From: JBAROU01 sp049642385
Lineage (GTDB): Bacteria > Chloroflexota > Dehalococcoidia > DSTF01 > RBG-16-68-14
Direction of reading: 5' to 3'
DNA: 5,519 nt
NCBI GenBank assembly: GCA_049642385.1
Contig: JBAROU010000105.1
Span: 1 to 5,519 of the forward strand
A program made the position numbers and the translations under genes. This document shows, one piece after another, positions 1-5,519 of this stretch (positions are counted from its first letter, which is position 1; every line of letters begins with the position of its first letter). The notes beneath the pieces are model-generated. The model made no database searches. It worked only from the letters and a program-made list of their open reading frames with translations, and was not told where the DNA came from.

Positions 1-25
1 GCCGAGGACTGCGTCCCCAGGGTGA
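1..25 (+). CDS. Possible 3' end of an upstream gene (partial)
   Basis: Reading from base 2, seven sense codons (P-R-T-A-S-P-G) are followed by TGA at 23-25. The last A of this stop is the first base of the ATG at 25-27 of the SDR gene. The same TGATG junction occurs at 3198-3202 between two well-supported genes of this window, which makes a coupled upstream gene credible. Seven codons are far too few to identify a product, and the frame could be open by chance. Confidence 0.3.
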
Positions 26-867
26 TGAGCGGCAAGACCTGCGTCGTGACCGGCGCAAGCTCGGGGATCGGCAAAGTGCTCGCGTTGGAGCTTGCTCGCC
101 GCGGGGCACGCGTGGTGATGATCTGCCGCAGCAATGACCGCGGACGACGTGCGGCCGTCCAGATCGAGCAGGCGACCGGAGAGCAGCCCTACGTGCTGCT
201 CGCCTACTTGTCATCGCAACAGCAGATCCGCAACGTTGCAGGCGAGATCGACAAACGATACGAACGCGTCGACGTGCTGGTCAACAACGCCGGCGCGCTA
301 CAGGGCCGCAAGCGTCGAGTTACCGAGGATGGTCTGGAGATGACCTTCGCAGTCAACCACCTCGCCTACTTCCTGCTCACGAACCTGTTGCGCGAAAAAC
401 TCGAGGCAAGCGCCCCGGCGCGCATCGTCAGCACGGCGTCCGCCGCGCACGGATCAGGCAAGATCGACTTCGAGGACCTGCAAAGCGAGCGCAGCTATTC
501 CGCCTTTCGCGCCTACGCCAACTCGAAGCTGGCCAACATCCAGTTCACCCGCGAACTCGCGCGGAGGCTGGAGGGCACGACGGTGACGGTCAACTGCTTC
601 CACCCCGGCTTCGTCGGCTCTCGCTTCGGCAGCGGCGCCACGCTGCCGGTGCGCGTCTTCATGTTGGCGGCCAAGCCTTTTATCACCAGTCCCACCCAGG
701 GCGCTGACACCGGACTGTGGCTTGCCTGTTCGCGCGATATCGAGGGCGTCAGCGGTCAGTATTTCTTCAAGCGCGCCTTCTCCCGCAGCTCGCGCGCCGC
801 TCGCGACGACCAGGTCGCAGCACGGCTGTGGGAGGTCAGCGCCAAACTGACCGGACTGCAGGCATGA
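25..867 (+). CDS. Short-chain dehydrogenase/reductase, retinol-dehydrogenase-like
   Basis: This is a 280-residue classical-type SDR, predicted to be a cytoplasmic NAD(P)(H)-dependent oxidoreductase acting on an alcohol or carbonyl. Visible motifs are the Rossmann TGASSGIG (residues 9-16), C-R-S at 35-37 after the second strand (an Arg here usually favours NADP(H)), NNAG (87-90), Asn111, the catalytic Ser139, Tyr164 and Lys168 in Y-A-N-S-K, and H-P-G (193-195). The order and length fit the RDH11-14-like SDR group. ATG at 25 was chosen because the Rossmann strand begins a few residues later, as is usual. GTG at 22 is an equally open alternative, and the frame stays open to the window edge. One oddity is that residue 61 is Tyr (TAC, 205-207) where relatives have the Asp of a D-L-S-S type segment that contacts adenine. 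The 3' end overlaps the next gene by four bases (ATGA). The substrate is unknown; the neighbouring P450 makes a hydroxylated lipid or terpenoid possible. Confidence 0.93.
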   Translation: MSGKTCVVTGASSGIGKVLALELARRGARVVMICRSNDRGRRAAVQIEQATGEQPYVLLAYLSSQQQIRNVAGEIDKRYERVDVLVNNAGALQGRKRRVTEDGLEMTFAVNHLAYFLLTNLLREKLEASAPARIVSTASAAHGSGKIDFEDLQSERSYSAFRAYANSKLANIQFTRELARRLEGTTVTVNCFHPGFVGSRFGSGATLPVRVFMLAAKPFITSPTQGADTGLWLACSRDIEGVSGQYFFKRAFSRSSRAARDDQVAARLWEVSAKLTGLQA

Positions 868-3200
868 ACGGCTCAACACAGCGCATCCGCTCGCCGAGGC
901 GGCTGAAACGCGACCTCTGGGTGGGCTTCAAGCCATACGGGATTGGCGAGACCAAGCCCAATCACTATGGAGAGATTGTCCGCACGATCTGGGAGAACCG
1001 GCGCGCGCCGCTGCGTGCTTGGCGGATTCTGCGCAAGGGCGTCTGCGATGGCTGCGCGCTGGGAGTCGCGGGGCTGCACGACTGGACGATCGACGGTGTG
1101 CACCTGTGCAGCACACGGTTGAACCTCCTGCGACTCAACACGATGGGCCCATTTGACCCGGCGGTTCTGGCGGACGTCCAATCGCTGCGCGATCGAAGCG
1201 GTGCGGAGCTGCGCGAGCTGGGCCGGCTCGCGTACCCGATGCTGCGTCGCAGGGGTCAGCCGGGCTTCACTCGCATCTCGTGGGACGAAGCGCTCGACCT
1301 GGCGGCTGCCAAGTTGCGCGACAGCGACCCTCGCCGCGTTGCCTTCTACCTGACCGCACGCGGCATCACCAACGAGGTCTACTACGTCGCCCAGAAGGCC
1401 GCTCGCTTGATCGGCACTCCCAATATCGACAACGCAGCGCGCGTTTGCCACGCCCCCTCGACGGCGACGCTCAAGCAGGCGATCGGAGTCGGTGCGACGA
1501 CGATTTCCTACCGCGACGCGATCGAAACCGACCTGATCGTTCTGTTCGGCTCGCACGTCGCCAACGCGCAGCCCGTGTTCATGAAGTATCTGTATCTGGC
1601 GCGCAAGCGCGGCACCAAGGTGGCGGTCGTCAACCCCTACCGCGAGCCGGCGCTCGAACGTTATTGGGTCCCCTCGAACGTCGAGAGCGCAATGTTCGGC
1701 ACGCGCATGACGGACGAGTTCTTCCAGGTCCACACGGGTGGCGACGTCGCCTTCCTCAACGGCGTCCTGAAGGTGATGCTCGACCAAGGCCTCGTCGATC
1801 GCGACTTCATCGACGGGCACAGCACCGGCTTCGATCTACTCGTGACGGAGCTTGGCGATCAACCGTTCGAGCAGCTCGAACGGATCTCGGGTGCGCAACG
1901 TGCGGACATGGAGCGCTTTGCAAGGATGTACGGCGAGGCCCGCAGCGCCGTGTTCGTCTGGTCGATGGGCATCACCCAACATGCCACGGGCTCGGACAAC
2001 GTGCGCGCGATCATCAACACCGCTCTTGCGCGCGGCAATGTCGGCAGACCCGGCGCCGGACTGATGCCGATTCGCGGCCACTCCGGAGTCCAGGGCGGTG
2101 CCGAGATGGGCGCCTATGCGACGGCGCTACCGGGTGGCGTGCCCGTTGATTCGAAGTCGGCAGCGGCGCTCTCTCAACAGTACGGGTTCGACGTGCCGAG
2201 CGAGCCTGGGATGTCGGCCCAGCAGATGCTCGAGGCGGCCTTGCAAGGCGAGCTCGACGTGCTCTATTCCAGCGGCGGCAACTTCCTCGACGTGCTGCCC
2301 GACCCAAAAGCATCCGAGCGTGCGCTTGCTCGAGTGCCGTTGCGCGTTCATCAGGACATCGTGCTGTCCAGTCAGATGCTGGTGGATCCCGACGAGGACG
2401 CGGAGGCGGTCCTGCTGCTGCCCGCGGCAACTCGGTATGAACAGCGCGACGGCGGGACCGAGACCACGACCGAACGGAGGATCGCCTTCAGCCCTCAGAT
2501 CGAGCGCCGGCCCCGCGGCCAAGCACGCAGCGAATGGCAGATCTTCATGGAGCTTGCACAGCGTGTCGATCCCCAGCGCGCGCATCTGATCGACTTCGAA
2601 TCCGGTTGGGCGATCCGTGAGGAGATCGCGCAGGTGGTGCCCTTCTACGAGGGCATCGAGACGCTGCGCGAGACCGGCGACCAGGTCCAGTGGGGCGGTG
2701 CGCGCCTTTGCGACGGCTGGCGGTTCGAGACCGACGACGGAAAGGCTCACTTCGTGTCCGTCGTACCGCGCGAGCTGAACTTGCCCGAGGGCAAGTTCCT
2801 GCTATCAAGTCGTCGCGGCAAGCAGTTCAACTCGATGGTGTTCAAGAAGCGCGACCCGCTCACCGGGGCAAGCCGCGATGCTCTGTTCATCTCGTACCAA
2901 GACGCGGACCGACTGGGGCTGGCCGAACGCGACGCCGTGACGGTCCGCTCGGATGTCGGCGAGCGGCGTGCAACCGTCAAGCTAGCGGCGATCAGGCCCG
3001 GCAACGTGCAGGCGTTCTTTCCCGAGGCAAACGTCCTGATAGCGCCTGGCGTGCGCGACGGTGCCTCCGGCGTGCCGGACTACAACGCGCTGGTGGAGGT
3101 CGTGCCGCTGGCCGAAGGCGGCGGGCGCAGCGAACTCGAGCAACTCGAGGAACTCGAGGAACTCAAGGGGCAGCCTCGACGCTCCGATAGCCGAAGCTGA
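864..3200 (+). CDS. Molybdopterin-dependent oxidoreductase, FdhF/YdeP type
   Basis: The 778-residue product is a predicted cytoplasmic bis-MGD molybdenum (or tungsten) oxidoreductase, close in length to E. coli YdeP and to mycobacterial FdhF. The N-terminal Fe-S region has Cys61, Cys64 and Cys82 (C-D-G-C, then 17 residues, then C) rather than the usual four-Cys set or the CPGCAWP form. The molybdopterin domain follows: A-R-V-C-H-A-P-S around Cys195-His196 aligns with the Sec-His active site of formate dehydrogenase H, then M-G-I-T-Q-H (368-373), G-N-V-G-R-P-G-A-G (391-399) and R-G-H-S-G-V-Q-G (404-411). The C-terminal dinucleotide-binding domain begins near residue 640 (F-L-L-S-S-R-R-G-K-Q-F-N-S-M) and runs to about 745. 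No Tat signal is visible: the RR near the start lacks a hydrophobic stretch. ATG at 864 is preferred to the longer in-frame start at 717 because it gives a four-base ATGA overlap with the SDR and homology-like sequence begins just after it. The C-terminus is an acidic repeat tail. The true substrate is unknown; formate is only one option. Confidence 0.93.
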   Translation: MNGSTQRIRSPRRLKRDLWVGFKPYGIGETKPNHYGEIVRTIWENRRAPLRAWRILRKGVCDGCALGVAGLHDWTIDGVHLCSTRLNLLRLNTMGPFDPAVLADVQSLRDRSGAELRELGRLAYPMLRRRGQPGFTRISWDEALDLAAAKLRDSDPRRVAFYLTARGITNEVYYVAQKAARLIGTPNIDNAARVCHAPSTATLKQAIGVGATTISYRDAIETDLIVLFGSHVANAQPVFMKYLYLARKRGTKVAVVNPYREPALERYWVPSNVESAMFGTRMTDEFFQVHTGGDVAFLNGVLKVMLDQGLVDRDFIDGHSTGFDLLVTELGDQPFEQLERISGAQRADMERFARMYGEARSAVFVWSMGITQHATGSDNVRAIINTALARGNVGRPGAGLMPIRGHSGVQGGAEMGAYATALPGGVPVDSKSAAALSQQYGFDVPSEPGMSAQQMLEAALQGELDVLYSSGGNFLDVLPDPKASERALARVPLRVHQDIVLSSQMLVDPDEDAEAVLLLPAATRYEQRDGGTETTTERRIAFSPQIERRPRGQARSEWQIFMELAQRVDPQRAHLIDFESGWAIREEIAQVVPFYEGIETLRETGDQVQWGGARLCDGWRFETDDGKAHFVSVVPRELNLPEGKFLLSSRRGKQFNSMVFKKRDPLTGASRDALFISYQDADRLGLAERDAVTVRSDVGERRATVKLAAIRPGNVQAFFPEANVLIAPGVRDGASGVPDYNALVEVVPLAEGGGRSELEQLEELEELKGQPRRSDSRS
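3132..3167 (+). repeat. Four-unit 9-bp tandem repeat inside the molybdoenzyme gene
   Basis: Four consecutive 9-base units (gaactcgag, caactcgag, gaactcgag, gaactcaag) lie in frame near the 3' end of the molybdoenzyme gene. They encode ELE-QLE-ELE-ELK (residues 757-768). The units differ at one or two positions, so this is a slightly decayed microsatellite-like array. A multiple of three keeps the frame if units are gained or lost. The encoded stretch is acidic and probably helical, beyond the last recognisable domain. Confidence 0.85.
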
Positions 3201-4045
3201 TGCACACCGCCTCGATCATCACGCGGTTCTGGCACGATCAGATCGTCCAACACGGCCGGCAGGGGACGTTCCTGCTGCTCGTCTCCTTCCTGCTGGCCTT
3301 CCTCTTCATACGCACGAGCGCCCGCCTGACGCGCAGTGTTTCCTGGTGGCCGGGCGGCGTCGAGACGGAAAGCGGCGTTCATCTGCATCACCTGGTCTGG
3401 GGCATCTGCCTGATGATGGTGTCCGGCGTGCTGGCCTATTCGTTGCGCTACGAAAGCCCTTGGTGGGAGTTGACCGCGGTGGGCTTTGGGATCGGCGCAG
3501 GGCTGACACTCGACGAGTTCGCTCTCTGGGTTTACCTGCAAGACGTCTACTGGGCCGAGCGGGGGCGCAAGTCGCTTGACGCAGTGGCGATTGCAACGGT
3601 ATTCATGGGTCTCGTGTTCCTGGGGTCGCGCCCGTTCGAGTTCGACCCAGGCCCTGAGATCGGAGTGATCTCATGGATCGTGGTCGTAATGGCCCTGTGC
3701 GTGGTCTCGTTCTTGAAGGAGCGCATCGTCTACGGCATGGTCGGCATGTTCTTCCCACCCTTTGCGATGCTCGGCGCAGCGAGACTCGGTAAGCCGGGCT
3801 CACCCTGGGCCAAATGGCGCTACGGCGACAAGAACCACGGCAAGCAGGCGCGCTCGCAGGATCGCTTCGATGACTCGAACCGGCGCGCCAACAAGATCAA
3901 GGACGCCCTGTTCAACCTGGTCGGCGGCCGGTCCACCGACGAGCTGCAGGAAAGGAAGGCGCGGACAGCAAGCGCAATGGCTCAGGAGCAGGCGATCGAA
4001 GAGGTGCACGAGCGGGCGCAGCAAACCAGCGCGGGCGACCAGTAA
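3200..4045 (+). CDS. Multi-pass membrane protein with HLHH and LDEF motifs, function unknown
   Basis: This is a 281-residue integral membrane protein with no function I can assign. Hydrophobic segments are visible at about 23-37, 65-82, 92-113, 128-142, 156-172 and 178-194, suggesting five or six membrane spans. A polar, charged tail of about 87 residues (195-281, rich in K, R, D, E and Q) follows and is probably cytoplasmic and helical. Two striking motifs are H-L-H-H (61-64) at the entrance of the second span and T-L-D-E-F-A-L-W (103-110) within the third, followed by D-V-Y-W (115-118). Similar proteins with these motifs occur, from memory, as uncharacterised proteins in actinobacteria. His and Asp/Glu side chains at or in the membrane could bind a metal, but this is inference. 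The ATG shares its A with the TGA of the molybdoenzyme gene and no Shine-Dalgarno lies close upstream, so translation is probably coupled. It may be a membrane anchor or partner of that enzyme, or an independent enzyme. Confidence 0.85.
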   Translation: MHTASIITRFWHDQIVQHGRQGTFLLLVSFLLAFLFIRTSARLTRSVSWWPGGVETESGVHLHHLVWGICLMMVSGVLAYSLRYESPWWELTAVGFGIGAGLTLDEFALWVYLQDVYWAERGRKSLDAVAIATVFMGLVFLGSRPFEFDPGPEIGVISWIVVVMALCVVSFLKERIVYGMVGMFFPPFAMLGAARLGKPGSPWAKWRYGDKNHGKQARSQDRFDDSNRRANKIKDALFNLVGGRSTDELQERKARTASAMAQEQAIEEVHERAQQTSAGDQ

Positions 4046-4053
4046 ATAGTGTC

Positions 4054-4064
4054 GTGAACGTCAC
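4054..4064. promoter_or_regulatory. Small palindrome in the gap before the P450 gene
   Basis: The 62-bp gap 4046-4107 is less G+C-rich than the genes beside it. It contains GTGA-ACG-TCAC, an inverted repeat with four-base arms at 4054-4057 and 4061-4064. ATAGC occurs three times nearby (4065, 4071 and 4091), with a further ATAG at 4046. Such short symmetric sites can be operators, but the arms are short and chance is a real alternative. I see no convincing -35/-10 pair. Confidence 0.2.
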
Positions 4065-4095
4065 ATAGCGATAGCCTGGCAGCTGCTCTGATAGC

Positions 4096-4103
4096 AGAGA
4101 GGA
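4096..4103 (+). promoter_or_regulatory. Ribosome-binding site supporting the TTG start of the P450
   Basis: AGAGAGGA ends four bases before TTG at 4108. The P450 frame has a stop (TAG, 4072-4074) shortly upstream and no ATG or GTG between that stop and 4108, so this site decides in favour of the TTG start. A weak hairpin CTCTG-ATAG-CAGAG (4086-4099) overlaps the 5' half of the site and could modulate access, though five base pairs is marginal. Confidence 0.6.
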
Positions 4104-4107
4104 CAGG

Positions 4108-5436
4108 TTGCTCCAGGAATCTGCATCAACCGCCGCTTCGCCGCCACCCCCAGGGCCGAAGGCCCCGGTGGCACTGCAGCTTGCCCAGCGTTTTCTGACG
4201 CCGGGCCCGTTCATGCAGCGCTGCGTGCGGCGCTACGGGCACATCTACATGTTGCGAATGCCGGGGGGCGAGCGGGTCGTGCCGGTCTCCGACCCGGCTG
4301 CCGTCAAGCAGGTGTTCACGGCGCCCGCCGGCAGCTTCGATGTAGGTGTCGGCGGCAACGCGATACTCCAACCACTCGTCGGCAGTGCGTCGCTGCTGAC
4401 GCTCGATGACTCCGAGCACCTGCGCCATCGCCGTCTACTGTTGCCGCCATTGCATGGTGAGCGCATGCGTGACTACGGCGACCTGATCGTCGAAATCACC
4501 GAACGCTCGATGCGGAACTGGCCGGTCGGCGAACCGTTCGCGATGCATCCGCAAACCCGTGCCATCACTCTCGAAGTGATCCTGCGCGCGGTTTTCGGAG
4601 TCGAACAGGGCGAGCGCCAGGACGAACTGCGCGAGGCACTGCGCGATCTGCTCAGTCTGACCGGCGCAACGCTCGCCTTCGCCCCCTGGATACGGCACTG
4701 GGCCAACCGCTCGTGGGTCAAGTTCATGGCAATGCGCGAACGGATCGACAGCCTCATCTACCGTGAGATCGCCCGGCGCCGGGGCGAGCCGGACGTTGCC
4801 GAGCGCGACGACATCCTCTCCCTGTTGCTGCAGGCGACCTACGAGGACGGCTCGCCGATGAGCGACAAGGACCTGCGCGACGAGCTCGTGACGATGCTCG
4901 TGGCAGGGCACGAAACGACGGCCACCGCGCTCGCCTGGACGTTCGACCTCTTGCTGCACGACCGGCCGGCCTTGACAGCTCTGCTGGAGTCATTGTCCGA
5001 GGGGGACGACTACCTCGACGCGGTGATCACCGAAAGTCTGCGCCTGCGACCGGTAATTGCGCAGGTATCACGCAAGACCCGGGCGCCGTTTCAACTCGGG
5101 TCCTACACGATTCCGGCAGGCGCTCTGATCGCCCCCAACATCGCTTTGATCCACAGTCGAGCGGACCTCTATCCAGAGCCCGCCACGTTCAAGCCCCAAC
5201 GGTTCCTCAATGGCGACGGCCCGGAGACCTATTCCTGGCTGCCGTTCGGCGGGGGCGTGCGGCGCTGCGTTGGGGCGAGCTTTGCGATCTTCGAGATGAA
5301 GGCCGTGCTGCGCACGGTGTTCGAGCACGCGCAGCTACGCGCCGCCGACCCACAACCGGAGCGCGCAGGTCAGCGAACCGTCACACAGGCGCCGAAGAAC
5401 GGCACGATGGTGGTGCTGGAGCGGCTCGCCCTCTAA
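4108..5436 (+). CDS. Cytochrome P450, CYP135/138-like
   Basis: A complete 442-residue soluble bacterial P450, a heme-thiolate monooxygenase that needs two electrons from a redox partner per turnover. In order: a proline-rich P-P-P-P-G-P (12-17) with no membrane anchor, H104-x3-R108 in the C helix (heme propionate contacts), the I-helix A-G-H-E-T-T (266-271, with Glu269 and Thr270 as the acid-alcohol pair for oxygen activation), E309-S-L-R312 in the K helix, F-K-P-Q-R-F (361-366), and the heme loop P-F-G-G-G-V-R-R-C (379-387) with Cys387 as the axial ligand. All hallmark residues are present, so it should be active. The overall pattern resembles mycobacterial CYP135/CYP138 and cyanobacterial CYP110, some of which act on fatty acids or terpenes; this is recalled family knowledge, not a search result. 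TTG is the start, backed by AGAGAGGA upstream. No ferredoxin or ferredoxin reductase gene lies in the window. It is separated by 62 bp from the upstream three-gene unit and may share its transcript. Confidence 0.96.
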   Translation: MLQESASTAASPPPPGPKAPVALQLAQRFLTPGPFMQRCVRRYGHIYMLRMPGGERVVPVSDPAAVKQVFTAPAGSFDVGVGGNAILQPLVGSASLLTLDDSEHLRHRRLLLPPLHGERMRDYGDLIVEITERSMRNWPVGEPFAMHPQTRAITLEVILRAVFGVEQGERQDELREALRDLLSLTGATLAFAPWIRHWANRSWVKFMAMRERIDSLIYREIARRRGEPDVAERDDILSLLLQATYEDGSPMSDKDLRDELVTMLVAGHETTATALAWTFDLLLHDRPALTALLESLSEGDDYLDAVITESLRLRPVIAQVSRKTRAPFQLGSYTIPAGALIAPNIALIHSRADLYPEPATFKPQRFLNGDGPETYSWLPFGGGVRRCVGASFAIFEMKAVLRTVFEHAQLRAADPQPERAGQRTVTQAPKNGTMVVLERLAL

Positions 5437-5440
5437 CCGC

Positions 5441-5475
5441 CTGGCGGTCAGCCGCTGCGCGAGCTGCTCGGCCAG
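5441..5475 (+). terminator. Weak hairpin region after the P450 gene
   Basis: Just after the P450 stop, CTGGC (5441-5445) can pair with GCCAG (5471-5475), and a smaller GCGG-TCAG-CCGC hairpin lies at 5444-5455, overlapping the left arm so that both cannot form fully. There is no T-run, so this is not a classical intrinsic terminator. The G+C-rich context makes chance pairing likely. Confidence 0.18.
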
Positions 5476-5519
5476 CCAAAGATCATCGAGCCAGGATCTC
5501 GCTCTTCTCGGTCTCGAAC

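Noticed and set aside
717..863. Longer 5' extension of the molybdoenzyme starting at 717
   Set aside because: It would overlap the SDR gene by about 150 bases. The extension is Arg-rich out-of-frame SDR sequence, and ATG at 864 gives the ATGA overlap typical of coupled genes.
454..879. A 141-codon - strand frame opposite the SDR 3' half
   Set aside because: Shadow of the SDR gene, which has complete catalytic motifs. The antisense product resembles no family.
886..935. Twin-arginine (Tat) signal at the molybdoenzyme N-terminus
   Set aside because: S-P-R-R-L-K-R is followed by charged and polar residues with no hydrophobic stretch or cleavage site, so export is not supported.
873..1820. A 315-codon open frame on the - strand antisense to the molybdoenzyme gene
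   Set aside because: It lies wholly opposite a gene with clear family motifs. Its product is low in recognisable domains, and long antisense frames are expected in G+C-rich coding DNA.
1280..2149. A 289-codon + strand frame inside the molybdoenzyme gene
   Set aside because: Its product is extremely rich in Arg, as expected of an out-of-frame reading of G+C-rich DNA, and the motifs of the molybdoenzyme lie in the other frame.
5335..5519. A - strand frame from the right edge overlapping the end of the P450 gene
   Set aside because: It would overlap the conserved C-terminus of the P450 by about 100 bases and reads like an antisense shadow there.
1..5519. tRNA, rRNA, CRISPR array, insertion sequence or transposase
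   Set aside because: Almost all of the window is covered by four well-supported coding genes. I saw no spaced direct repeats, terminal inverted repeats, transposase motifs or tRNA-like cloverleaf.

Overview
This GC-rich window holds four complete genes, all on the + strand, and the codon use looks uniform across them. Gene content and protein style suggest an actinobacterium: a CYP135/138-like soluble P450, a retinol-dehydrogenase-like SDR, an FdhF/YdeP-type molybdoenzyme, and a membrane protein of a type I associate with actinobacteria. Within that phylum a Thermoleophilia/Solirubrobacterales origin seems plausible. This placement is inference from protein similarity recalled from memory, not from a search.

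Layout: (1) positions 1-25 may carry the last seven codons of an upstream gene whose TGA overlaps the next ATG. (2) 25-867 is an SDR. (3) 864-3200 is a molybdopterin-dependent oxidoreductase of the FdhF/YdeP type, with a divergent N-terminal cysteine cluster and a short tandem repeat at its 3' end. (4) 3200-4045 is a multi-pass membrane protein with an H-L-H-H motif, an L-D-E-F motif and a charged cytoplasmic-looking tail. (5) A 62-bp gap follows, with short repeats, a small palindrome and a good ribosome-binding site. (6) 4108-5436 is a complete cytochrome P450 starting at TTG. (7) The last 83 bases are G+C-rich with weak hairpins and no gene I can defend.

The SDR, molybdoenzyme and membrane protein are joined by ATGA or TGATG stop/start overlaps and have no clear Shine-Dalgarno of their own, so they probably form one translationally coupled operon. 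The P450 follows in the same direction and may be read through or have its own control. Together the genes encode three redox enzymes using different cofactors (NAD(P)H, molybdopterin plus Fe-S, heme) and one membrane protein of unknown function. A plausible reading is hydroxylation or oxidation of a lipophilic substrate by P450 and SDR, with the molybdoenzyme and membrane protein acting as a coupled pair. The substrate cannot be read from the sequence. The most unusual parts are the non-canonical cysteine cluster of the molybdoenzyme and its tight coupling to the HLHH/LDEF membrane protein.
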